From the NCBI GenBank assembly GCA_044343935.1, contig JBIJDU010000002.1, positions 1-64,000 of the forward strand: a DNA stretch of 64,000 nt. Direction: 5' to 3'. This DNA comes from AcAMD-5 sp044343935 (lineage in GTDB: Bacteria > Actinomycetota > Actinomycetes > S36-B12 > UBA5976). A program made the translations under genes and the position numbers. Below are positions 50,170-58,874 of this stretch, piece by piece (position 1 is the first letter of the stretch; every line of letters begins with the position of its first letter). The notes under the pieces were generated by a model. It ran no database searches. It was not told where the DNA came from and saw nothing but the letters and a program-made list of their open reading frames with translations.

Positions 50170-50872
50170 AGTAGTTGTAAGTGGATTCTTGCCACTGGCC
50201 ATAATTGTTGCCGCACTTGCAGGTTTAGTTTCATTTCTAAGTCCATGCGTGCTGCCGCTAATACCTGGATATCTTGCCGTGCTGGGTAATTCAGTGACTA
50301 AAACAAGACCAGTATTGCCAACTTTAGTTTTCATTTTCACTTTCACGGCAATTTTTGCCTCATTTGGTTTAGCGTTTGGTCAATTGGGTTCGTATTTGAT
50401 TGAGTATCAAGTTCTGTTAAATCAAATTTTTGGTGTGATTTTAATTTTACTGGGATTAGTTTTTGCTGGTTTTGGCAAAGTAACCCAGATGCAATTTAAG
50501 TTACCTTTGAAAACTGCCAATGCATCACAGCCAGTACTTCTTGGTGTGGTGTTTGCCATCGGTTGGACGCCATGTATTGGACCAACTTTGGCGGCGGTGC
50601 AGACGTTAGCGCTGACTGAAGCTACCGCAGTCAAAGGTGCGCTGCTATCAATTAGCTATGGCCTTGGCTTGGGCTTACCGTTTTTGCTGCTTTCGTTGGT
50701 AGCACATAAGTCCATCGCAATTACGCAGAAGCTAAGAGCAAGGCAGCAGTTGTTCATGCGAATCGGCAGCGGCTTTCTCATACTGCTGGGAGCATTGTTA
50801 TTAACTGGCATTTGGAATGATCTGATGGCTTGGCTGCAACAGCAATATGCTGGATTTACGGTGCTGCTATGA
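50162..50872 (+). CDS. ccdA: Cytochrome c biogenesis protein CcdA
   Basis: 236 residues with six membrane helices. It passes electrons from cytoplasmic thioredoxin to ResA. The first conserved Cys is in SFLSPCVLPLIPGYLAVLG and the second in IGWTPCIGPTLAAV, placed in helices 1 and 4 as expected. Overlaps resA by 8 bp and resB by 4 bp. Confidence 0.93.
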   Translation: MGEVVVSGFLPLAIIVAALAGLVSFLSPCVLPLIPGYLAVLGNSVTKTRPVLPTLVFIFTFTAIFASFGLAFGQLGSYLIEYQVLLNQIFGVILILLGLVFAGFGKVTQMQFKLPLKTANASQPVLLGVVFAIGWTPCIGPTLAAVQTLALTEATAVKGALLSISYGLGLGLPFLLLSLVAHKSIAITQKLRARQQLFMRIGSGFLILLGALLLTGIWNDLMAWLQQQYAGFTVLL

Positions 50873-52362
50873 GTGAAAATTTTGAGTTAACTCCCAAAGA
50901 ATTAGGCAGATATCTGTGGCGCCAGTTAACCAGTATGCGAACCGCGCTGTTGCTACTTCTGCTATTAGTAGTGGTCTCTATTCCAGGTTCGGTGCTGCCA
51001 CAGCAAAACGTCGACGCGTTTGGTGTTACGCAATGGATTGAAGATTCGCCAACGCTTGGAAACATTCTCTTAAGACTTGGCTTCTTTAATGTCTTCAGTT
51101 CCGTTTGGTTTTCTGCCGTTTATTTACTGCTTTTGATCTCTTTAGTGGGTTGTATTTTACCGAGATCAGTTAAGCATTACCATGCGCTAAAAACTCAACC
51201 ACCAGCTGCACCAGCAAATTTTGAACGATTAACTCAATATGAAAATGTTGAATTAAATCAGCCATTTGATGCTTATGCGGACAAAGTTAGTGCTGGATTG
51301 GTGAAAAATAACTGGCGGGTTCGAGTCGATCGAGAGAAAAGGTACATTGCTGCTGAAAAAGGTTATTTGCGTGAAGTTGGCAACTTAGCCTTTCACTTAG
51401 CGGTAGTTGGAATTATTTTGGCAGTTGGGATTGGCGTGCTTTTCTCCTACCGAGGTCAGATGCTGGTTCGAGAAGGAACTGCAGTTGCAAGTACGCCAAC
51501 TCAATTTAGTTCGTTAAGTTTTGGCACAGCTGTTGGTGTTGCAGATTTACCTGCGATAACAGTGCGACTAAATAAATTTACCGCTGAATTTGAACGCGGT
51601 GAAGTGCAGCGTGGCGCCGCGAGAGTTTTTGCCGCTGATGTTTCAGTGCAGAGTGCAACGGAAACTAGAGACTTAGTTATTGAAGTCAATAGGCCACTTC
51701 GAATAGAGGGCTCAAAATGGTTTTTGGTTGGACATGGCTATGCACCGCGAGTTGAGGTAACCGATGCTGACGGCGAAGTAATTTTTTCAGATTCAGTGAT
51801 TATGTTGCCACGTGATGGCAATTTCAGTTCAGAGGGAGCCATAAAGCTGCCAGATGGTGAAAATGGATTGGGATTTATCACAGCATTTTTACCAACTGCA
51901 GATTTTTCAGGACAGCCGATTTCAATTTTCCCAAGTCCGGACAATCCAGTTTTATTGCTGGCCGCTTGGCAAGGTGATCTTGGATTGGATAGCGGTGTGC
52001 CACAAAATGTCTTTCGACTTGAAGTTGAAGGTTTAGACCGGATCGGTTTGAGCTCAATTAGGCCAGGTGAAACTTGGGAATTACCCGGCGGATTGGGCTC
52101 AGTTAAGTTTGTTGGGGTTGAGCGATTCGTCACATTTGATGTCGCGCGCAGTCCCGGTGGACCATGGGCGCTGGGATTTTCGATCTTGGCGTTAATTGGC
52201 TTAATTAGTGGACTTTATGTGAGAAGTAGGCGCATTTGGTTGAAGCAATTACCTGATGGCAGCTATCAAATTGCAGCTCTAAGTCGGAGCGATCAACCTG
52301 GATTGGATTCAGATCTGGCATTACTTAAGCAGTTATGCTCTGCCGTTGAGGAGAAACCATAA
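50869..52362 (+). CDS. resB: Cytochrome c biogenesis protein ResB
   Basis: 497 residues. System II heme ligation subunit: three N-terminal membrane helices (LLLLLLVVVSIPGSVLPQ, VWFSAVYLLLLISLVGCILPR, and VGNLAFHLAVVGIILAVGIG), a large extracytoplasmic domain, and a final helix near residue 450. The NPxxxLPQQN-like SVLPQQNVDAF segment and GCILPRS are typical. ATG 50869 overlaps the ccdA stop as ATGA. Confidence 0.9.
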   Translation: MSENFELTPKELGRYLWRQLTSMRTALLLLLLLVVVSIPGSVLPQQNVDAFGVTQWIEDSPTLGNILLRLGFFNVFSSVWFSAVYLLLLISLVGCILPRSVKHYHALKTQPPAAPANFERLTQYENVELNQPFDAYADKVSAGLVKNNWRVRVDREKRYIAAEKGYLREVGNLAFHLAVVGIILAVGIGVLFSYRGQMLVREGTAVASTPTQFSSLSFGTAVGVADLPAITVRLNKFTAEFERGEVQRGAARVFAADVSVQSATETRDLVIEVNRPLRIEGSKWFLVGHGYAPRVEVTDADGEVIFSDSVIMLPRDGNFSSEGAIKLPDGENGLGFITAFLPTADFSGQPISIFPSPDNPVLLLAAWQGDLGLDSGVPQNVFRLEVEGLDRIGLSSIRPGETWELPGGLGSVKFVGVERFVTFDVARSPGGPWALGFSILALIGLISGLYVRSRRIWLKQLPDGSYQIAALSRSDQPGLDSDLALLKQLCSAVEEKP

Positions 52363-53190
52363 ATGGACTTAGGCATAGTTAGTAATTGGTCGATTCTGAT
52401 CTCGAGTGTGTTTTTGACTTTAGCAACATATGTATCATTTATTAAATTGATTGGCAGTAAGAACCCAGCCAAGTTTGCAAAGCTATCAATCTATTTAACG
52501 TACTTAGCAACTTTGTTTCTGACAGTTGGCGTAGTGACACGAGGAATTGCTGCAGCTCGCGCACCCTGGGGCAATATGTATGAATATGCCATTGCTGGCA
52601 CGCTGGCGGTCTTGGTGGTCTATTTAATTGTTGCGCGTAATCAAGACCTATCTGGCATTGCAGTATTTGTGTTAATGCCAGCATTGCTTTCGTTAGGTTT
52701 GGCGCAAACGGTTCTATATGTTGCGGTATCTGACTTAGTGCCAGCGCTTAAATCTGGTTGGCTGGTTATCCATGTTGCGTCAGCGATTATCGCCGGCGGC
52801 GGTTTTTCACTTGGATTTGCATTTGCCGTTGGACAATTGATTGCATCTAAATCAAATTCCAGTTTCGCTAAAAAACTACCAAACGAAAATGATCTGGAAT
52901 TACTTTCTTATCGCATGACTGCTTGGGGATTTGCGGTTTGGACATTTGCGGTGCTGGCTGGCGCTATTTGGGCCGAAGAAGCTTGGGGTCGATTCTGGGG
53001 TTGGGATCCAAAAGAAACTTGGGCGCTGATTACCTGGATCGCATATGCCGCTTATTTGCATGCCAGAGTGACAGTTGGTTGGCGCAACAAAGCAGCGGCG
53101 CTAGCAATCATTGGCTACTTAACGTACGTGTTTAATTTCTTTGGCGTAAATATCTTGTTTGATGGGCTACACAGTTATGGTGGGTTGTAA
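52363..53190 (+). CDS. ccsB: Cytochrome c biogenesis protein CcsB/ResC
   Basis: 275 residues with eight membrane helices. The heme-handling WWD-type motif is WGRFWGWDPKETWALITW, with flanking His residues in VIHVASAII and LHARVTVGW; WGNMYEYAIAG is the conserved entry segment. With ResB it transports heme outward and attaches it to cytochrome c. It immediately follows resB (ATG next to the stop). Confidence 0.94.
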   Translation: MDLGIVSNWSILISSVFLTLATYVSFIKLIGSKNPAKFAKLSIYLTYLATLFLTVGVVTRGIAAARAPWGNMYEYAIAGTLAVLVVYLIVARNQDLSGIAVFVLMPALLSLGLAQTVLYVAVSDLVPALKSGWLVIHVASAIIAGGGFSLGFAFAVGQLIASKSNSSFAKKLPNENDLELLSYRMTAWGFAVWTFAVLAGAIWAEEAWGRFWGWDPKETWALITWIAYAAYLHARVTVGWRNKAAALAIIGYLTYVFNFFGVNILFDGLHSYGGL

Positions 53191-53192
53191 TA

Positions 53193-53507
53193 GTGAATAA
53201 CACATTTATATCGACAATCTTGTATTCATTAGCACGGCTTGGTTTGTTGGCGCTGTTTATTGCAGTTGGCTATTACGCAGGATTGCGTGGCTATGTGTTG
53301 ATAATTGTTGGTTTCTTAGTGTCCGCAGTTGCCAGTTTATTTCTACTAGATGGCTTACGTGATCGAGTTTCGGTTGGATTGTTTAATACCAAGAAAAAAC
53401 TCGATGCCAAAATCGATGCAGCAGCTGCCGCAGAAGATGCCTGGCTGGACGAGCAGTTACGCAAGCAAGAAGCTGATCGCCAAGACGATTCCGAGCCAAA
53501 TAAGTAG
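53193..53507 (+). CDS. DUF4229 small membrane protein
   Basis: 104 residues: two membrane helices (ARLGLLALFIAVGYYAGL and VLIIVGFLVSAVASLFLLDG), then DRVSVGLFNTKKKLDAKI and a charged coiled tail. This matches DUF4229, an actinobacterial family that follows ccsB or lies near menaquinone genes; function unknown. The GTG start is 3 bp after ccsB. Its last 51 bp overlap the convergent menA, an unusually long overlap. Confidence 0.78.
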   Translation: MNNTFISTILYSLARLGLLALFIAVGYYAGLRGYVLIIVGFLVSAVASLFLLDGLRDRVSVGLFNTKKKLDAKIDAAAAAEDAWLDEQLRKQEADRQDDSEPNK

Positions 53508-54329
53508 CCGATTGGTTTGCTGTAAGGTTTGAATTAAATCTTTTCCAGTCGCGCCAGCGACCACATCTCGGATGGGTTGCATTGCTACCAATATCAATAA
53601 ACCAGATAGCGCTGCAACTGGTGCAGCTAGTGCAAGCGTCATTGAAATCATGATCGCACCAATAACTGAGATCAGATAAAACAAACGAGTTTTTCGGTCA
53701 CCTAATTTAACTGCCAATGTTTGTTTGTTGACAGCCTTGTCCGTAACTAAATCTCGCAGATTATTCACAATCAGTAGCGCCATTGAGAGTAGGCCAAGGC
53801 TGGTGCCAGCGGCGAGTGCTGGAAGTGAAATTACTTCAGCTTGAACATAAAAACTGCCAACCGTGGCAACTAGCCCAAAGAAAACAAAAACTGAAATTTC
53901 GCCAAAACCCCGATAGCCGTAGGGTGATTTGCCACCGGTGTAAAACCAGGCAGCAACAATTGAGGCAGCACCAATTGCTATCAGCCACCAGTTAACTAGG
54001 TAAGCAAGGAACAAACCAGCAAATGCTGCAATTAAGAACGAGATTATGGCCGCACGTTTTACTTCAGTAGCAGTGGCGAGTCCACTTGCAACTAATCGCA
54101 CTGGACCAACTCGAACAGCGTCAATACCTCTAATACCATCGCTGTAATCATTTGCGTAATTCACGCCAACTTGCATGGCTAAACCAACAAGTAACGCAAG
54201 TAAACCATTAATTACTGAAAGGTCACCAACCGGTGCTGCGATAGCAGTTCCAACAAGCACCGGTGCAATAGCTGCACCTAAAGTTTTAGGGCGGGCACCC
54301 AACAGCCATTTGTTCTTGGCTTCAGACAT
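53457..54329 (-). CDS. menA: 1,4-dihydroxy-2-naphthoate polyprenyltransferase
   Basis: 290-residue UbiA-type membrane enzyme that attaches the polyprenyl chain to DHNA, giving demethylmenaquinone. The first Asp-rich motif is NYANDYSDGIRGID and the second lies in LRDLVTDKAVNKQTLAVKLG. About nine membrane helices. It overlaps menE by 8 bp on the same strand and the convergent DUF4229 gene by 51 bp at the 3' end. Confidence 0.94.
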   Translation of the reverse strand: MSEAKNKWLLGARPKTLGAAIAPVLVGTAIAAPVGDLSVINGLLALLVGLAMQVGVNYANDYSDGIRGIDAVRVGPVRLVASGLATATEVKRAAIISFLIAAFAGLFLAYLVNWWLIAIGAASIVAAWFYTGGKSPYGYRGFGEISVFVFFGLVATVGSFYVQAEVISLPALAAGTSLGLLSMALLIVNNLRDLVTDKAVNKQTLAVKLGDRKTRLFYLISVIGAIMISMTLALAAPVAALSGLLILVAMQPIRDVVAGATGKDLIQTLQQTNRLLIWLGIVLAISFLLA

Positions 54330-55425
54330 CAGTTATCTCCAGTCGCAGCGTGAAGGTATCAATTTTGCCTAAATCAGTCCGTGGCAAATTTTCTCGAATC
54401 ACAATCTTACATCCCTTAAGACCATCGCCAAGCTGATCTACTAATTGAGTTGAAAGAGCATTTGAATTAAGGTCAGTAGCAGCAATAAAGATGTGAACTA
54501 CGTCATTAATCAATAGTGCAACTGCGTCCGCGCTAACCAACTCAGTTACAAGAGAACTAGTTGCAACTAAGTCAACAAAATGTCCTTTTATCTTGATGAG
54601 ATTGTCCGACCTACCTAAGATTTCTAGTTTGCCCGAATCTAAACTTCCCAGGTCATGCGTATTTATTATTGATAGATCAGCAGATGAGTTGCGATAGCCG
54701 CTGGCATTCATGTCAGAACTTATTAAAACTTCGCCTTGCTCGTTAATGGCTAAGTTGACCGAGGTTAAAGGTTTACCGTCCCAAACTACGCCGCCACAGG
54801 TCTCAGTTAGACCATATGAACTAACGGTTGCAACACCTAAATCCAAAAGTTGATGCTTTAAATTAAAATCCAATTTACCAGCACCAATAATGACCTTGTG
54901 GAAATAGCGAAGTGAAGCTAACTCACTAATAACGGCCAATCGATTTAAATGCTCTGGCACTAATGTGATGGCATGTAATCCAGATAAATCTTTAATGGAT
55001 TTGGCATACGCTGCTAATTGAGTTGGGTCTGCTGCATTAATTGTTGGTTGATAGAGTTTCGAATCATCTGCTAATCCACGAAGCGCAGTCATGGTGCCAG
55101 CAATATGTTGCATGGGAAGCACCAAATGCCATTGCGGTGTTATACCAAGTTCTTGATTTACTGCAGAAATTGATGCGTTAATAGCGTGGTAACTAATTAA
55201 CACACCTTTAGGTTTTCCAGTTGACCCTGATGTTGTTGCCACAATTCCGATATCTGCAGCAACTGGTTGCTTTGGGTCAACAGCTTCGATAATGGCTCGG
55301 CCGCGAGCGGAATCAGCACTAGGTAGCACTGCCACCGCGGCAGTTTGTGCTATCACCTGCCGCAATGCCGAAATCACCGCAGCGGTATCGGTTGCGGTCA
55401 CGGTCAACAAGCCAGGTTTTGTCAT
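54322..55425 (-). CDS. menE: o-Succinylbenzoate-CoA ligase
   Basis: 367-residue acyl-CoA synthetase, the short form seen in actinobacteria that lacks much of the N-terminal subdomain of the ~490-residue firmicute enzyme. Motifs are ATTSGSTGKPKGVLIS (ATP loop), YGLTETCGG, EILGRSDNLIKIKG and the catalytic Lys in TDLGKIDTF. It activates OSB before ring closure by MenB. The ATG at 55425 is fixed by TACCCT 7 nt upstream; longer frames would overlap the divergent menB promoter. Confidence 0.9.
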   Translation of the reverse strand: MTKPGLLTVTATDTAAVISALRQVIAQTAAVAVLPSADSARGRAIIEAVDPKQPVAADIGIVATTSGSTGKPKGVLISYHAINASISAVNQELGITPQWHLVLPMQHIAGTMTALRGLADDSKLYQPTINAADPTQLAAYAKSIKDLSGLHAITLVPEHLNRLAVISELASLRYFHKVIIGAGKLDFNLKHQLLDLGVATVSSYGLTETCGGVVWDGKPLTSVNLAINEQGEVLISSDMNASGYRNSSADLSIINTHDLGSLDSGKLEILGRSDNLIKIKGHFVDLVATSSLVTELVSADAVALLINDVVHIFIAATDLNSNALSTQLVDQLGDGLKGCKIVIRENLPRTDLGKIDTFTLRLEITDV

Positions 55426-55432
55426 CGGTCTT

Positions 55433-55438
55433 AGGGTA
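55433..55438 (-). promoter_or_regulatory. -10 box of leaderless menE-menA
   Basis: Minus-strand TACCCT, 7 nt, ATG at 55425, inside the 46-bp gap to divergent menB. Confidence 0.5.
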
Positions 55439-55471
55439 GGGCAATACCGATCCGATTCAGGGGGAAGCCAA

Positions 55472-56338
55472 ATGACTGTTGATCCGGCCCATAGCTCAGC
55501 GAAGCCAGGAGCGGATTGGGAAGCAATCGGCCAATGGCAGGACATCGAATATCACCGTGCTGACGGCATCGCCAAGATCACGATTAATCGTCCAAAAGTG
55601 CGCAATGCATTTAGACCACAAACAGTTACTGAATTGATGCAAGCATTTGATATCGCCCGCGATGATGAATCAGTTGGCGTTGTGATTTTGACTGGCAAAG
55701 GCGATTTAGCCTTTTGTTCTGGTGGTGACCAGATGATTCGTGGCGATGACGGCTACATTGGCAGCGATAAGTTAGCCGAAAAAGGAATTGGTCGGCTCAA
55801 TGTGTTGGATCTTCAAATTCAAATCCGCCGATTACCAAAACCGGTAATTGCTATGGTGGCAGGTTATGCAATCGGTGGCGGACATGTGTTACATGTGGTT
55901 TGTGATCTATCAATCGCAGCTGAGAATGCGAGATTTGGACAGACTGGTCCAAAGGTTGGTTCATTTGATGGCGGTTATGGCTCTGGCTTGTTGGCGCAAC
56001 ATATTGGCCAAAAACGTGCTCGGGAAGTTTGGTATCTATGCCGTCAATACGATGCAAAGACTGCGCTTGATTGGGGCTTAGTGAATGCGGTGGTTCCAAT
56101 TGAAGAATTAGAAGTTGAAACAGTTAAGTGGGCAAAAGAAATGCTGCAGCACTCACCACTTTCATTACGTATGTTGAAAGCAAGTATGAATGCTGCAGAT
56201 GACGGCTTAGCTGGAATTCAGCAACTCGCTGGCGATGCCACATTGTTGTATTACATGTCTGAAGAAGCACAAGAAGGCAGAAACGCTTATCAACAGAAAC
56301 GTAAACCAGATTTCAGTAAGTTTCCAAAACGCCCGTGA
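55472..56338 (+). CDS. menB: 1,4-dihydroxy-2-naphthoyl-CoA synthase
   Basis: 288-residue crotonase-fold enzyme that closes the naphthoquinone ring. Family segments are ITINRPKVRNAFRPQTVTEL, the oxyanion-hole region FCSGGDQMIRG, AGYAIGGGHVLHVVCDLSIA, GQTGPKVGSFDGGYGSG and REVWYLCRQYDA. The ATG at 55472 follows GGGGGA and starts the usual N-terminus; a 60-codon extension would run antisense through menE. GTGA overlap with menC. Confidence 0.95.
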   Translation: MTVDPAHSSAKPGADWEAIGQWQDIEYHRADGIAKITINRPKVRNAFRPQTVTELMQAFDIARDDESVGVVILTGKGDLAFCSGGDQMIRGDDGYIGSDKLAEKGIGRLNVLDLQIQIRRLPKPVIAMVAGYAIGGGHVLHVVCDLSIAAENARFGQTGPKVGSFDGGYGSGLLAQHIGQKRAREVWYLCRQYDAKTALDWGLVNAVVPIEELEVETVKWAKEMLQHSPLSLRMLKASMNAADDGLAGIQQLAGDATLLYYMSEEAQEGRNAYQQKRKPDFSKFPKRP

Positions 56339-57309
56339 TTGAAGATCTACTTGCACGAGTCCAACCCTTTAAGGTTGGGTTAACAACGCAATTTAGATCA
56401 GTTAATCATCGAATTGGTTTTGTAATTCGAGGCAAACATGGCATTGGCGAGTGGGCACCTTTTGCAGATTATGCACAAGCAGCCGCGGCTAAATGGTTAG
56501 CTGCAGCGCTTGAAGCCGCTGACCAACCTCGTCAGCAACTAAATCGAAATGAAATTGCAGCTAATGGCATTGTGCCAGCGCTTGATCCAGCAGCAGCAGT
56601 TTCATGGGCAGCAGATTTACTAGACAAATATCAAGTCAATACTTTAAAAATTAAAGTTGGCGATAGTGATCAATTAAATCGAGTGCGCGCCATTAGGTCT
56701 GAATTTTCAAATGTCACATTACGAGTTGATGCAAATGGCAGTTACAGTGAAACTGAAGCTGCAGAATTAATTAGAGAATTTGCAGCGCTTGAGGTTGCCG
56801 TTATTGAACAACCTTGCGCCACGCTTGCCCAATGTAAAGCGGTTAAGGGTAAGGGCGTGCTCATTGCAGTTGATGAGTCGATTCGACTTGCAGCGAACAT
56901 CACTGAAGAGTTGCTAACTGAAATTAGAGGTGCCGCAGATATTGCCGTGTTAAAACCAATTCCACTCGGCGGTAGTGAGCCAACTCTTAACTTAGCGGCA
57001 AGACTTGATCTTCCGGTAATTGTTTCTGGCTCATTGGATACCAGCATTGGCCTAAGTTATGTGGCATACGTGGCTGCGCTATTGCCAACTGAACCGCTGC
57101 CCAGCGGCCTTGGTACATCAGTATTACTCGAGCAGGATTTAGTAATGCCAAGTCTGTTGCCAATGCAGGGAGTGATTAAGGTTTCAGAACCGATACTCGA
57201 TGAGCAACTCCTATCTGAAGCAACTGCTCGAGTTGGTTCAGTAGAGTTGGCAGAACTAACCCAGCGATTGACTGCTGCTGCTAATTACTTAGAAGAGGTG
57301 CCGATGTGA
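56335..57309 (+). CDS. menC: o-Succinylbenzoate synthase
   Basis: 324-residue enolase-superfamily enzyme that dehydrates SHCHC to OSB. The catalytic Lys is in LKIKVGDS, metal ligands Asp, Glu and Asp are in LRVDANGSY, VIEQPC and IAVDES, and the second Lys in IAVLKPIPLGG. Its GTG start overlaps the menB stop, and its stop overlaps the menD start. Confidence 0.93.
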   Translation: MIEDLLARVQPFKVGLTTQFRSVNHRIGFVIRGKHGIGEWAPFADYAQAAAAKWLAAALEAADQPRQQLNRNEIAANGIVPALDPAAAVSWAADLLDKYQVNTLKIKVGDSDQLNRVRAIRSEFSNVTLRVDANGSYSETEAAELIREFAALEVAVIEQPCATLAQCKAVKGKGVLIAVDESIRLAANITEELLTEIRGAADIAVLKPIPLGGSEPTLNLAARLDLPVIVSGSLDTSIGLSYVAYVAALLPTEPLPSGLGTSVLLEQDLVMPSLLPMQGVIKVSEPILDEQLLSEATARVGSVELAELTQRLTAAANYLEEVPM

Positions 57310-58874
57310 GCGCTACCGCACAGGCTCGCACCTTAGTTTCTGAGTTAATTGCAGCGGGCGTAACAGATTTAGTTATTGCGCCTGGTTCGCGAAATGGACC
57401 CATTTCACTTGCTGCCCTAGCTGCCCCTGGCTTAACCGTCACGGTAAGAATTGATGAACGTTCAGCTGCATTTACCGCGCTAGGACTTGCAAAAGTAACT
57501 AAACGAAAAACAGCAGTAGTCGTAACCAGTGGTACTGCTGGCGCACATTTGCTCCCCGCATTGATTGAGGCAGCGCAATCCGATGTTGAGTTAATTGCCA
57601 TCACAGCGGATCGACCAAAAGATCTAGTTAACACTGGCGCAAACCAAACAATTGAACAGCTTGAATTGTTCTTAGCTGCAACAAAAAATGTGGTTGATCT
57701 CGATAGTGCTTGGCCGGCAGAGATGTGGTGCAACGAAATTCAGTTAGCGTTAAAACAATCTGGCGTGATTCATTTGAACCCAAGATTTAATGAACCATTG
57801 CTACCAACTGACCCATGGCAGGGACCAACAGCAGCTCCTGCGATTAACTCAAGAAAGATGGAAAGGTTTGTCGCAGCACATTTACTAAATGGCAAACGTG
57901 GCGTAGTGATTTGTAGTGGTGATGAGATTGAACATGCTGGTGAGATCGCACAAAAGTTGAATTGGCCACTAATCGCTGAGCCGGTCGGCACGCTTCACCC
58001 GAATTTAATTCCTAGTGGTGCATTAGTCGCTGCAAAATTCACTGATCAAATTGAAGTAGTGCTGACCGTTGGGCGTGCTGGTTTAGCTCGCGGCATTAAT
58101 TCTCTAATTAATACCAAACCAAGAATTGCGGTAAAGGTGCCAACTGCGTTAACCAATGTCACAGCAGTAGCGCAAAGCAACGGAGAACTTGATCTTGATT
58201 CACTTTCTGCTATTGGACATGATTGGCTAAACAATTGGCATGACCAGGCAAGTACATTAAGAACAGAAATCGATAAAATAGTTTCATCAGGTGCACTAGG
58301 TGGACTAAATGTTGCAGATACGCTGCTGACTAATTTGAAATCACAAAATCTACTTCACGCAGCAGCAAGTTTGAGTTTGCGTGATTTAGATTATTTAATG
58401 AAACCGAACTCAATTGGCCTACTCACCGCTAATCGTGGGGTAAACGGAATTGACGGCATTGTGGCTTCTGCAATTGGAGCGTCAATTGCTTGGCAGCGAA
58501 CTGGTGGTGGGCAGGCTTACTGTTTGTTGGGTGATGTTGCGCTGCTTCATGATTTAGCGAGTTTGACCATTCCAAAAACTGAGTTCATGCCCAATTTACG
58601 GTTAGTGGTAGTTGATAACAATGGGGGTGGGGTTTTTAGCACGATTGAACAACGAGGAGTTGCGGGATTTGAGCGAGTGTTTGGCACGCCACATCAAGTC
58701 AACATCGCAGAGTTGCTACGCGGCTTCGGCATTGAGGTAACTGAGGTTAATAGCACTTCTCAGTTAGCAAGCCTTGTTAAAGATGCTCCAGGCTTATCAG
58801 CGGTTGTAATTTCTGGTGTTGATCGAGAGATTGAGGCTAATCTCAGAAAAGAGATTGTTAATTTAACGCGTTGA
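57306..58874 (+). CDS. menD: SEPHCHC synthase (MenD)
   Basis: 522-residue thiamine-diphosphate enzyme that adds the 2-oxoglutarate-derived unit to isochorismate, the committed step of menaquinone synthesis. IAPGSRNGPISLAAL and RIDERSAAFTALGLAK are the conserved N-terminal segments; VTSGTAGAHLLPALIEA follows; the ThDP and Mg site is near LLGDVALLHD and VVDNNGGGVFS. Start GTG. It overlaps the convergent menF by 17 bp. Confidence 0.95.
   Translation: MSATAQARTLVSELIAAGVTDLVIAPGSRNGPISLAALAAPGLTVTVRIDERSAAFTALGLAKVTKRKTAVVVTSGTAGAHLLPALIEAAQSDVELIAITADRPKDLVNTGANQTIEQLELFLAATKNVVDLDSAWPAEMWCNEIQLALKQSGVIHLNPRFNEPLLPTDPWQGPTAAPAINSRKMERFVAAHLLNGKRGVVICSGDEIEHAGEIAQKLNWPLIAEPVGTLHPNLIPSGALVAAKFTDQIEVVLTVGRAGLARGINSLINTKPRIAVKVPTALTNVTAVAQSNGELDLDSLSAIGHDWLNNWHDQASTLRTEIDKIVSSGALGGLNVADTLLTNLKSQNLLHAAASLSLRDLDYLMKPNSIGLLTANRGVNGIDGIVASAIGASIAWQRTGGGQAYCLLGDVALLHDLASLTIPKTEFMPNLRLVVVDNNGGGVFSTIEQRGVAGFERVFGTPHQVNIAELLRGFGIEVTEVNSTSQLASLVKDAPGLSAVVISGVDREIEANLRKEIVNLTR

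Noticed and set aside
55292..55471. 60-codon N-terminal extension of menB and 40-codon extension of menE
   Set aside because: The two extensions are antisense to each other, have no family similarity, and a ribosome binding site (menB) and a leaderless -10 box (menE) support the shorter starts.
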